Shown: positions 22,161-35,413 of the stretch, one piece after another
How positions within the stretch are numbered: position 1 is the stretch's first letter
Layout of the letters: each line of letters starts with the position of its first letter
DNA from: Rachycentron canadum
Taxonomy: Eukaryota > Chordata > Actinopteri > Carangiformes > Rachycentridae
Length of the DNA stretch: 64,000 nucleotides
NCBI GenBank assembly: GCA_038496675.1
Contig: CM076661.1
Span: forward strand, 12,054,044 to 12,118,043
Reading direction: 5' to 3'
Program-made: the position numbers and the translations under genes
Notes under the pieces: model-generated
Databases searched by the model: none
Told to the model about the DNA's origin: nothing
The model's input: the letters and a program-made list of their open reading frames with translations, nothing else

Positions 22161-25100
22161 ATGACAGATGCGCACCGACACTCAGCCCTCTGCCTCCAGC
22201 CTGCATCTCTATTTCTTCATTTTCCTTATCAGAATGCACAAAATGTATCGAATACTTTCAGGACCTTAGACATCTTATGGCTCATTTCTCTCCTTGTACG
22301 GACAATACTTGGAGCATCCAGGGGCCCACCCACCGGGCCTCAGCTTCATATGAGCCCGGTCCTCCTTTATCATCCGCTTCATCATTACCAAACACAAGGC
22401 TTTCATATGACTTCTGTTGTTTTCTCGTCTATTGTCAACGCCGGACCCGCCCGCATTTTGTATTGAAAGCAGGGTTTGGTCCAGTCCAGTGTTGTCATGG
22501 AAACGCCAGCATCATGTATTTTCTTCAATTGGTGAAATAAGGTGCTGGTTAGGTTGATCATGACTGATGCACCGGCCAGTGTGGGTTCCTGCAGGGGGGA
22601 ATTGGATAAGTGGGGGCGCTTATAACCATTGCAGGAAGAGGAGGGTGTTTATTCTGGTGGTTGCCAGGCAGGTTATCAGACCCCCACCCCCAACCCCCCT
22701 CCTCATACACACACCTACATAAGCCTACTCCATGACGAATCCACTCATATACATTCAACCTCAAGAAAATGTGTGTAACGATGGCATCCTCATTCTATAT
22801 CCGTGCTTATGGGTGGTATTTTAAGCCCACTCCCTGCTTATGTCCCCCAGCAGCAGAGTCTCTCTGTTCTGCTCTATTTATGAAACAGTCCTTTTTATAT
22901 GTCCCCCCTGCTGCCTGTAGTTTGACTCCTCCATGTCTCCATAGCGGCAGCCTGCACCATTCTGTTTTATAGCTTCAAATTTACTCTGACAGCTCTGCTG
23001 AGATACAGTGCACTCTCCTTGCTTTTGCTGTAGCTACTGTGCTTGCCTGCGAAGTGTGTGTGTGTCTGGGTGTGTAGCCCCTCAGAGAGGAAACGGAGAT
23101 GGAGAGAGAAAGGGACTGAGAAGGAAGTAGTTCAAAACAGAAAAACATAGGTGCTCTCACATCTGGATATCTTGAGAGAAGTGCTGCTTTTTTTTCATCA
23201 CGTCTTGATCCAGATAATTCAGCCCTTTCCTGTGACCTCGTTCAACTCAAAGGCAGCAGCAGAACTATTTCACTCTCAGACAGTCAACATGTAAGATTCA
23301 TATTCTCCAGTCCAGTTGGATGAACGCATCGTTTCCTCCTTTCTGTAAAGCTGTACTATGTGTCACGTCCTGTGTGTATGTTTTTCTGCCAGGGGCTGAT
23401 CTGGTCTTTGACTCAAGCCCCAAAGGGAAGTCTTAAATTTCCACAAAGCAACAACAAGGTGACCTCACTTTTCTTTAGCATAGTAAAGGAGAAGGTTTAT
23501 TTCAATGAGATGATTTGTTCAGCATCACTGCCTCCATTGCAACATTTATGTAAGGGTGCACATGCATTTATGTTCGTGCACATGAGTGTGTGAGTGTCAG
23601 ATATGAGTGATGTTATTTTTAGTCCTGCAATGTTACTGGTTTTATGCGATGGCTCCTCTGTGCAGTCAGACAGGCTGCTGCCATTTGGTTGGTTGATTGC
23701 TAGTCGCTGTGTTTGTAAGAGAAGTCGAGTGGTTTGAAAGAGAGAGTGTTTGAGGGCAGGAAGCAAGGAAACTGTCCTGTACTATTAATGCAAGATGATT
23801 TCTGCAGCGCTTGTTGTGGTGACTCATCGTAGGAAAGGTAGAATGAGCGAGTGCAGCCAGTGGAAGGTAAAACGCTGAGTTATGCATCTTACTGCAGGCT
23901 GCTGCTGATCAGAGAGCAGCACCACGTGGGCAAGCGTCACCACAACTCCAGCACTCAAATCTCCTCATTGATTTATTATACTAGATCAGTCTGGATGTCA
24001 GAAAGACCTTTAACTACACATTTCTGTACATTACAGTGGTTTGGTTCAAATACTATATATATCAAAAGAAGCCAACAGATCTTAAATGTTGTCTAAACAC
24101 AAGCTGCTGTATAAGATTTTTTTAAATCAGGAACCATCTGATCAAAATTGTGCATCTGCTGGCCTGTTTTTGGTACGTGGCACTTCAGGCTGATTTTTCT
24201 CATTTACACCAAAAAGGTATTGATGTTAGTTACGCAAAGCGAAACATGGGTTACTGTTTTAGATTCAATCCAAATTAGCAACATTCCTTAGTAGTAAAAT
24301 GTCTGATAGTCAGCACTTGTCAAGGCAAAATGAGACAGCTTACAAAGCACCACAAACTGCAGGTGCGCCGGTCAGATGTTTTACATATTTGACTGTCTAT
24401 AAAATCATGCCAGCATATGCCAAACACAGACACCCTGCTGGTAAAATTTATATTATGAGTTATATGAATAATAAACATTCAGAGGGTTTGCATGCACCCT
24501 GAGATCACTCTTATTTCAAAAGGAAAATTGTTTGAAAACTGACTAGTGAAGTACAGTAAGCATTTTTTATTAATAGAGAATACAGAGTTGTGCATATGCG
24601 TATAGTTTTCTTTCAGTTCACAAACAGGGGTTATAGCCTTCAAGTGGTCCTAAGATAAATATGAAGAGTCCCATGGAGGTTATTTATTTCTATGTCAAAA
24701 ATTCCTCAATTATTTGTTTTTTAGGCTGCCCCCTCTCTTTCCAGTGACTACTCATATGTATTTTTGACAATAATCTTTTTTTTCTAGATCAAGCTTAAAC
24801 AGGTGGAGTGAAAAATTTGATGGAGGGGACTAAGCCCTCTTCAAACCATAGCCCCTTTTACAGTGGTTATAACACCTTCTGACATCTGGCTTTTGTCAGC
24901 AGTTTGAAAGGGCTGGTTCAAATAACTCTGCAGTAGTCACGTGTATTTAAGCTCCGATCTGCAATGATGTAAACATGACACCCGGATTAACAAATTTTCG
25001 CCTTTTCCGTGCTTCTGAGCACACAACAGTGTGAACAGACCTGACACCTTGCCAGCACGGTGCTGAGACAACATAGCTACACCCTCTTCTGAGAGTGAGC

Positions 25101-27351
25101 TTGAGGCTGCGTTCAGTAAGTTTTAGAAACCCACAATGAGAAACCAAAATCATGATTCAACTGTTCAGTTCATAAGTACAAAAGTATAATTAATTCAGAT
25201 TTCCAGCCACCATAAACCAGCATGGAAGCATGGTGGCAAATTCTTACATTTGACCCAACCAGTTCAGGCAGACCGTGACCCATCCCGAGTCTGGTTCTGT
25301 TGGAGGTTTCTTCCTGTTAAAAGGGAGTTTTACTTCGCACTGTCACCAAGTGCTGCTCTGTTTGTCTCAAAAGCCCTTTACAGGTAAGGTGTTGACCTTA
25401 CCTGTAAAGGGCTTTGAGATAATGAATATTATGATTTGTCGCTATATTAATAATATTGAATTGGACCGAAGTGGTCATGAAGTCATGTGGTCATGAAGTC
25501 AGATTATCTGTCTGTTTCTGTTCCATCATTGCACCATCTGTGCTGTGACTGTTGTCTGACTGATGGGCTGAAGTTGCCGATCTGCCAGTTTAAACCTCTG
25601 GACAGAACAAGGTAAACCCTGACAATAGCTCTGGCCCTGAGTCTTTGGGAAGACCTAGGGAAATAATTTTTTTGCTTCCACCCACAATAATTAAAAATGT
25701 GATTGGTGAATTTACAATTTTCTAAACAAATACATGCAGCTATGGAGGCTTAAAGCCGTCTGTTCTTTCTTCAAAGTCCTAACCAAAGAGTGAGCCAGCT
25801 CTCCTTTTCTCTGGCTACTCAACAAAAAAGAAGAAACTACTATTTTCCTGTTTCTATGGTTTTACAGTTTCTGAAGCAAACTTGACAGAAAATGAGGCTA
25901 AAATTAGAATTAGAAGAGAATAATTATTATTATTATTAAGGGATTGAATATAACATTTAAAATGCTCATATATTGGGTTTCCTCTGAAGTCCTAGAAGGC
26001 CCTGAGGGTTTCCCATTGATGTATACACTTCATACTGTAATCAGGTCATCTTCTTGCAGATCACATGCATCTCACATAGGCTTTGTGTCACTGAAGATTT
26101 GATGGGGCCCATTTCTCTCAGCTTTCACTCTGTAGGCTTTGAATGCAGCACCCAGCACTTCAACTTCATCTCACTAGTTTTTCTTCTACCATTACTAAAC
26201 ACATACAGTGTCTTATGCAGCCTCACAAGCCACCATATTCCTGTCACCGTTTTTACAAACCCTTTTTATTTACCCTTCAGCCTCCATTTTAGATCCGGGG
26301 TCTGTTTCTGTTGCATGTTTCCTACTATTTTCAAACCCCACAAAGCCTCCTAATCTTTTTCTGGACTGGGTCGCTCTTTGTTTGTTTCCCACACCTCAGC
26401 GCACTGTGGCAAAGAAGCTTAATAGTCTCTAAGTTTGCTTCAGCCAGATGGACCATCCGGGTGGCAAATTCTGATAAAACCACAAGGAAACCACAAAAGT
26501 ACTGCACTAGAAGAATAAAACCTTTGTAGCTATAATACAAAACTAATCATCACATCTGTTCCTGCAGTGGACCTGGTTTTAAACTGGAATGTTGTGTATG
26601 TTTCTAAATGAGGGAACTGTGTGTTTCTGTTTTTTTCCCCCGCGCTCGCTCATTAATTGGTGATTAAAGGTTGTGGCTGACATGCATTTTTTAAAGAGTT
26701 CAGTTACTGTAAAATGCATTAAACGTTTTTCAGAATTTTACACCCTGAAATAAGTCGGGTGTAAAAACACTCCAGTTTCCCATAAAGTCTAACATATAAT
26801 TTCCATCCAGTGGAAATGACTCCTCTGAGGTTGAACGACAGCACTGAAATCCTTGAAGCAGAGAGAAGTGACTGGTCTGCACTGGTCACATGTTCTCTTT
26901 CTCTCTCTCCCTCTCTCCCTCTCTCTCTCTCACATTCCCTTACTCTGTTGCAACACTCCTCATCTCTCCGGCTCACTCCTTCCTCCTGCTCTCTCGGTGT
27001 CTCTGTCTTATTGTATGTCTGCTATGTTGGCGTAGTGGATCTTAAGAACAGGATGTGAACAAGGGGGGGAAAGGTTGCATTTGCTTCAGTGTTGGCCAGC
27101 ATGTGTACGGCACTCTCCTCTCAGGCTGACACTTCCCCCTCTCCTCCATAATCTCTCCCCCTTATACCTGCTTTCATCCTTTGCTTGAGGACTGTGCCGT
27201 CTTCTCCAGCAACATGTATTCCCTGGACGATTTTGGGTAAGGCAAAACAAGACTCCTTATCATCACCTCTTTCTCTGTCTCTCATAGTTTTTGTGCTTTG
27301 GGCTTGTGTGAGTAAAACTGGCTTTGGAGTGTGTGGTAACGATGTTGCTCC

Positions 27352-27395
<44 letters not shown>

Positions 27396-30088
27396 TCTGT
27401 TAAAAGTGCGGCTCAGCTTTCAGACCACAGGATCTGTGTGGTTCGTCAAACAGCAATTGAAAACCTGCATTTCTCTCTCTGTGTAGCTCTCAGCCATATT
27501 GTTCCAGCTGCTGTTTAATAATGCAACTGGTTTGAGTTGGAGAAAAAGCAAGGAAAAATGGGAGAGGAAAGTCTCCTGTAGGAGTTGCTGACTTTCTCTT
27601 GTCTGTCTCCTCCTTTCCACTCGTCTGTCTGTGTTTTTTCTGGAGCCAGCTGTTAGCCTGATTGGTTACCCTTTAGCAATCTGTCATTGGTTCTTCAGTT
27701 TTTTCCTGGGAAGAAGGAATGAGTTTCTCTGTGTCTGTCAGTGTGTCTGCTCAGCTGCTCTCGCTTGTTCACAAGATTGATCCCATCTGACTCGTTGCGT
27801 GTTTGTGTGTGTGTGTATGTGTGTCTGTGTGTGTGAGAAAGACAGGAAGAAAGGGATAGAGAGCGTTAATCTCTGAATGGCTGAATGAGTGGGACTATCA
27901 AAAGCCAGATGATACAAGGATAGAGGGGTCTCTGTATAATATGACCTGCGCAGATTACAGCAGGGTATGGTGATTTGTTAAAGATCAAATACAGATGTGG
28001 GGCAGAAGAGATAACATCAGAGGTTTACACTTGACCGCATGCACTCGAGTAATCTACTGTAAAGTACAGAACATCAAAGGGAAAACCTCTCTACCTCTCC
28101 CTCACAGTATGTTCATTATTTGTGTGGCACTGCTCATATTAAGGCTACAGGTTTGCATAACTCTTCGCTGACTGGTAAATCACAGAATTATATCAGATAT
28201 GGACAGGGTGATGCTTAGTTGTGTTTATCTTGTGTTCCCTTGTGTGTCTGTCCAATACACATCCTTGGATGTATTTTCTCCAAACGGAAGCAGTGTTTCC
28301 CTTTAAGGATCAGGATTAGTGACAGGAGAGCAGAGATGGGGGAGGGGTGGCAGTGGAGTGGGGGGTTGCTATCCATATTGTACTATATATGACAATTAAC
28401 CCGATGGCCAACTGGCATCTATTGAGGTATGTAATGAATAAGTGATGTCATTATGGGGGTCAGTATGCTGATTGCTGATGCTGTAAATATGCCACCAATA
28501 AATTATTTCCACGTTTCAAGACGATGATTTCAAATCAATCTTCCATCAAGAATCAGTGAGTGTCTATATAAAGATACAATACATCAATATATAACCAGTG
28601 TTGTGACATGAGAAAAGATGAGTCTTAACTTGATTTAAAGGATGCATTTAACCAACAATAAATACCTGCTGAGCCATGATAACAACTTAGTATTAATATC
28701 TTTGCCCACCCCTCTGGTTTTAGATCAAATATTTTAGGAAAGTGACAGAGAAAGGTTTCTGTCCTTATACCCTCATAATCTGATGAAAGTTGGCCCCTTT
28801 TTTTTATTATTTAGCTTCTTTCACAATCATTTTATGTTTTGATGCACACATCAGTAAAAATATTCTGCAGAGCAAGAGGTGTTACCTGCTCTTGACACAA
28901 TTGACACCAAAGCACACCATCACATTGTCAATACTGAATAATGTAATCACACTTTTCTCCATGACAAAAATTAAGGCTTAGAGAAAATCAATCACTTTAC
29001 TACCAGACATAAGAGAATTGAAGGGAAATAATGAGAATAAATCTGAGATAATCTTTAGTTTCTAAAATGAGGTAACACATTTTGGAGTACATCCACTCTA
29101 TGTCTTAATTTTAAAGCCTGGCTGTGTTACTGTGATGCATTTTTTTATGTTTTAATGGTTTTTTTTTGTGGGGGGGGTGTAAAGGCTGTCTGAGAAGAAT
29201 CTTAGACATGCAGTGCCATTGCAGTTGTTGCTGTTGCAAACATTTATGTTTGGTATCTCGACAGCTGACACAAAACATCTTCAGAGCCAGAAAAAACACC
29301 AAGACCATTTTATTAGGATTCACTGGGACTGGTGTGTATTTCCACAAAGTATTTCATAAGAAGCCTCTGAGAACAAAAATAGTCAGTTATGTCTTTTAGT
29401 AATCACCTGGATAAAGTTGAGATAATGTGAATTTCCATATCCTCTACTGTTGTATTCATTTTGTTTATAGTGTGCATGTTTATCCATAACCCAAACTGTA
29501 GCTGTAAACAGTAAAAACATTTAATAATTTTAAGTATACTACATGTACCATGCCAATTAAGCTGTATATATTTTTAGACATATCTCCGACAAACATAACT
29601 CACTCCCCTGGGTCACGGAGAAAATAGTCACATCCACATTTTAGCATGGTAGATGCTGAATGTGATCACTTGCCCTGGAGCAGTTGACCGTTGCCTGTAG
29701 TCATTATATAAATGTTAGTTCACAGACAGTGTTCCCACCTCAGGGAACGACAGGGCCTCGCCTGTCACAGATCGAGCTAGTCAAAATTTGCTTGACCTGC
29801 CACAGAAGTGTCCTGCAGTCCAGCTGGACATTGAGCCACAGACAAGCCAACGGTAATTCTGCTTGGCACCGAGAGCCCAGCTCAACCAATCCCTGATGAC
29901 TGTGACCCTCATTTAACCAATTACAAATGGTATTTTCTGATGCCCAGTGGCCAGTCATGTCCCCACAGACGACATGACTGTGTTGTTGGTGTGTTTTCCT
30001 GTCAGTACGGCATATGAGGTCAACTATAAGAGCGGAGGCCAGTGAACTGTAGTCAAAGTTCAAAGAGTAATATGCTGTCATACTCACA

Positions 30089-30152
<64 letters not shown>

Positions 30153-33100
30153 ATGTGTGTGTGTGTGTGTTTCTTCCCATGTGTGTATGAAGGCTGGTCA
30201 AGGCTGGTATTTGGGAGCATAATGAGTCCAATAATGGTATATTTGCTCAGTTATAATTTTAACATAAACAATGCAGATGTAGATACGGATTCTTAATTGT
30301 GAGTAAGATACAGACTAACAGATAAAGTCCTAAACTGCCTGGTACATATTAACTTGTCACCATTAGAGAAACTAAAATATAGAATTTCAACATATTGTGA
30401 CATTTCTGTGATGCAGTTTCTTGATCTGCCATATTCACCACTCCCTATATATTTTCTGCCAGCTAATATCAGCTGATCTATCCATCTAGCTCTAGTTTAA
30501 ATACACGTGAAAATCACTCTGACTAAAGTGAGCTCCCCCCAAGCCAACAATCAGGCTGATGACTGGCAAACTGCCCCTCGTGTGCATCAAATTCTGATTG
30601 AGCGTTAGAGTTAATCAATCACTCAGTGGATGTTAATGGACATTTAGCACGCACACCTCTTGCAGTTAATGTGTGTAGTGCATGTTTGGTGTACATTCAC
30701 CCGCTGCATCATCGGTCCTCTGAGGCAACGGGCATCCCAGTCAATAGGTGCAGACAGACACAGTGTGGAGTACTGGTTGTTCATTCAGCCTCTGCTTAAT
30801 AATTGGCAGCTATGGCAACAGCAGAGTGGCGTTGGGGTTGGGGGTCGGGGNNNNNNNNNNNNNNNNNNNNNNNNNNNNNNNNNNNNNNNNNNNNNNNNNN
30901 NNNNNNNNNNNNNNNNNNNNNNNNNNNNNNNNNNNNNNNNNNNNNNNNNNNNNNNNNNNNNNNNNNNNNNNNNNNNNNNNNNNNNNNNNNNNNNNNNNNN
31001 NNNNNNNNNNNNNNNNNNNNNNNNNNNNNNNNNNNNNNNNNNNNNNNNNNNNNNNNNNNNNNNNNNNNNNNNNNNNNNNNNNNNNNNNNNNNNNNNNNNN
31101 NNNNNNNNNNNNNNNNNNNNNNNNNNNNNNNNNNNNNNNNNNNNNNNNNNNNNNNNNNNNNNNNNNNNNNNNNNNNNNNNNNNNNNNNNNNNNNNNNNNN
31201 NNNNNNNNNNNNNNNNNNNNNNNNNNNNNNNNNNNNNTTGTCAGCAGTGCAAACAACACACACACTCACTAAACTCTACTGTGTGGGTGGATGGGGGGTA
31301 GAAGCTGTTTGAGACGGATATGAGGTAATCTCCCTTGGGTTAAGAGTATGACAATAGCACAGAGGTTCAGTGTCACACACACACAAGCACTTGCTCATCT
31401 GTTATGCGGTCAGACAGCAGGCTGATCAATGACTTCATCTCTGCCAGTCTGTCCGTCAGTCATCTCTTTGTTCATCACAGTGGATGCAGCAGCACAAGAA
31501 TTCAGACCCAGTGGACGAAATTTTTAGGTGGATTTTTTTGTGTTTTTTTTGTTCGGCCATCACTTTTTGTAATTTATGTCACGGGCTCTCAGCAGGAGGA
31601 TTAAACTTCCTTTGATGATTTGCTGTTTTAAGGCAATGGAGCAGCACAGAAGGGAGTTTTTGTCATAAAAGTTGCTTTTCTGTTTACCAAAATGGACATA
31701 CCTCGGTTCCAAGTGTTGCGTTACTGCCTCCCTCAGAGTGTCAGTGACTCAGGATTGTTTTACAGCCACATTGCTGCCAGGTTTGTGCAAATACTTTGTT
31801 TGGCACTGTGAGTATATGTATGTGATCATGTTTACTTCCAGTACATGTCAATAATGAGTGGTGTTTAATGTCAAAGGCAGGAAGTAAAGTGAAAGCAGAG
31901 AGAAATTCAAGCATTTTTGGATGATTGTCATGATTCAGATTTTGTTTCACTTGACAGGTGATAGTTTGTGATGGTTTGGTCAACAGGGTTTCATTATTAT
32001 ATGTAAGGAAAGATGTGTGGTTTTCCTGCAGCACAGACGGGCAAATCTGTATTTTTAATCAGAGCTAAAATACTAATCTTTAATCTTAATCTGGCCTCAA
32101 TAAGCATGTGTCATTTAGACACAGAATTGAGGATTGGATTTGGATTAGTTATTGTGAAAATGTGCAAATAATTTGATTTGGCACAAAACTGCAAACAACA
32201 CTTTTTTAGTATCACGTAGTATCAAAAAAGTGTCTTAAAGAAGTTTTGACTCTGTTTCAGTGATTATCTTCTTATCTTTCATTCCGCCAAGTCGCATCCT
32301 TTCAGTCAAAGCCAGCGATGCAGGCCACTGTCAACCCTACAGCGAGTGTCTTCTTTATTCTAAAGAGTCCACAGCCTCACATAGGCCGTCTCAGAATAGC
32401 AGGGCTCTATACATGTTTAATTCACACAAGTATGGAAGATAGCATGGCTTCTGGCTAAAACGGCAACCTTCTGGGCCAGTGGCCTTCTGTTTTTCTCTCT
32501 CTATCAGCTGCTGGAAGAGAGAAGGATGGAGGATAGAGGGAAGGGAGGAAGAAGAGAGAGGGGATGGAGGTTATGTCTCTGCTGTGCTCCCAGATGAGAA
32601 GTGTTGGCTGTTATCATAAGAGATTTTTTTATATGATTTTTGCATCAGGTGATTAAGTTGTCTAATCAACTTAAAGTTAATTAATCAACTTAAAGTTAAT
32701 TAAGTTGATTAGACAAAAACAATTATATTTGGTCATTTCATCCATGATTATTTTTCCATCTCTTATAAAGGATTATATAACAAGATTGCAATACGGAAGT
32801 GCATATACTGTAAAAGGATTTTGTTGTCTAGTTTTGATCCAGTGTAAAAAAAAAAGTCATAGTAGTAGAATTACGATATGAAGAATAATTGCCTAAAGTG
32901 CACAACATATAATATTACAGTAAGGAAATATGAAGTTTAATAAGTTAACATGGACATGGCTGATTCTTTTATCATGTTTTGTGTTTTTAAATGAAAAAAA
33001 GAAAGCCCTCAGCACTTTATTCCTACATGCAGTATGTACTGCAGTGAAGTGCAATAAGTCAAAGAATTTCAGAATATAGGTCATACATTCGCCATTACTC

Positions 33101-35371
33101 TGCTGTGTGTGAATTAAAAGCAGCACTGCAAACTGATACATCATGGCTTGAGACTGAGCATTTTGCACACAACAACCGGGACATTTAGCTAAGAACATAA
33201 GCACATTAATGTGGTTTGCATTAATGCCATTAAGACCACAGTACTCCGCTCTCTCTCGTTCTCCCTCTCTATCCCCCATTTGGGGCTTAATTGTAGCCCA
33301 TTCTGCACTATTGCGCCAGACTTAGTGTATCAGCAGGGCAGGGGTTAGATAAACACACTATGGTGTAGTACAGTGGTCACAATCTGGATGACATTATGAA
33401 TCAGGGACACTGAGGCTTTCACACTGTATAGATTATGAGTATATGAACTGCTGTTTGACAGAGATTATATTTTTATGCCATTAAACCTTAGTTTTAAAGT
33501 CTTATAATTCTCATTATTGTGGTCTTAATCATGATTATGATGAAACCATATTCTGCTTTCAGTAGTAATATTCTTAACGGAAGGTCTCATACATATTCAT
33601 ACATATAGTAGAAATACAAATGCAGAGTTTGGTTGAATGTGGCAGAAAATTGTACTTTGGTGCAGTTTAAGGAAAAAGTGCAACTCTGAGTATTGGCAGC
33701 TGAAAATCTGCAGTGTGTTTATACCTAATTTAAAACATTAAAAAACAACTAAACTTAAAGGAATTGGTTACCTTTTTGTTTTCTTTTTTGGAGTTGGATA
33801 CCAAGTTTGATATCAACCTCATCTCTGTACAGTAATGTGACTGGCCGTGACCACTGCTGGCTATGACTTGGCCACCCCACTTGCCACCTCACCTTGAACC
33901 ATATTTCAGGTCACTCAGCTCTGGAAGCACTTGAGATTTAATAACAAGAATATTTATAAACAAGGGGAGTAAAAATCATCTGGTTTGAGGTAAAATGGCT
34001 CGATCTGACTATATGTTCATATTTACGGCTTTGGAGTTAACAGTAGGCAGGTGTGTTATTAATATATATTAACGATAGATAATGCTATAATGATCGACTG
34101 TGATACTAGGCAGCTGTCAATCACAATTAAGTTTGATAGATGGTCTCACAGCTTTGGATTGATGATCACTGGTGCGATATGTTGTTTCAGGTTGGGGGGG
34201 ATTTACCGTATACGACAACATGTAGATTTGTAAATTTTAGATGTGTTGCTGGGCAGACTACAGACACAGCCTGGTTAGCTGTTTCCTGCTGTTTCCAGTT
34301 TTCCGGTTGCTATGCTAACTGGCTCCAGACATTTACGGTGAAACAAAAAATCATGGTATTAATCTTCTCATCTAAGCCTTTGCAAGAAAGCAAATAAATT
34401 TTCAAAATGTAACTACCTTTTAAAAGGGAGTTCATAAAAAAGCATAAGAAGGTTATATTATTTAAATCCAAATGGCAGATATAATTGCCTTTAGCAAGGC
34501 TCGATAATTCATCACAATGAACCACAAGAAGTCCTTTAAATTTGTTTTCTTTGTCCTTGATGCCGCTAATGACACTGCAAGGTCGTTGTTTTAAATGGAC
34601 TTGCATGCTAGCAACTTTGTGAGGCTATACTTTGGCACAGCAGTTTTTTTTTTAGCATAATGCTAAAGCTATCGTGGCAGCATGTTCACAATGGCTGTGC
34701 TAACATAGCTGGGGTTTCAGAGGGTATGTTTACGGACAGTACAGATTTATGGGAATTTTTACCAGATGACGCTTGGGAAAACGTTGAGGGCTCACCCATT
34801 GTTACAGTTTATCCTGACAGGAACATTAATATGGCTGACTAGTATCAACAATACTAGTCGGCCACATTGCCAACATCCTACAGTACTGAAAATATATGGG
34901 AATATATATGAGACATGCATGATAAAAGGTATATACTATACTAACTGCATATGGCTATATTTGACTCTTCTGTGGTTTTAATTACCGTGGTCCTTTTGGT
35001 TTCGCAGCAGTGCTCCACCACACGTGGCAACATTTCTAATATCCCTGAAATCTGGCATCTGTCATATATCTCGCTGTTTCTTCCAGATAGGCTAACTGTG
35101 CTTCGTTTGCTCACTTACAAATCACTAGGCTTCACACTGTTTCGTAGCTATAAAGTTGGTGTGTGCTGTTTTTAGCTCCCGCGGGCCTCCTTCCCTCTGT
35201 GTGCCTGTGAACAGTACTTTCCCCGTGGAGCAGATTAGAGGTCTTGTACGAGAGTTAAGTCCCGGTTAATTTAGATTTAAGACTGCAGTGAGGTAATGAG
35301 CTGCCTGCCAGGCTCTGTCTATAATCCAGTCAGTCAGACAGACCTCTTCCTTCTGGACCCCCACCCCCACC

Positions 35372-35413
<42 letters not shown>

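Noticed and set aside
21494..22181. Reverse frames of 71-127 codons at the EVL promoter
   Set aside because: GC-rich DNA yields long frames by chance; they are antisense to the EVL leader and match nothing known.
29740..30231. 163-codon reverse frame with a His-Thr polymer
   Set aside because: Its core is the translation of the (GT)n microsatellite.
30660..31312. Several frames across 30851-31237
   Set aside because: They consist mostly of unknown bases in an assembly gap.
34837..34859. Short inverted repeat GACTAGTAT...ATACTAGTC
   Set aside because: Nine-base arms are expected by chance in a window this size.
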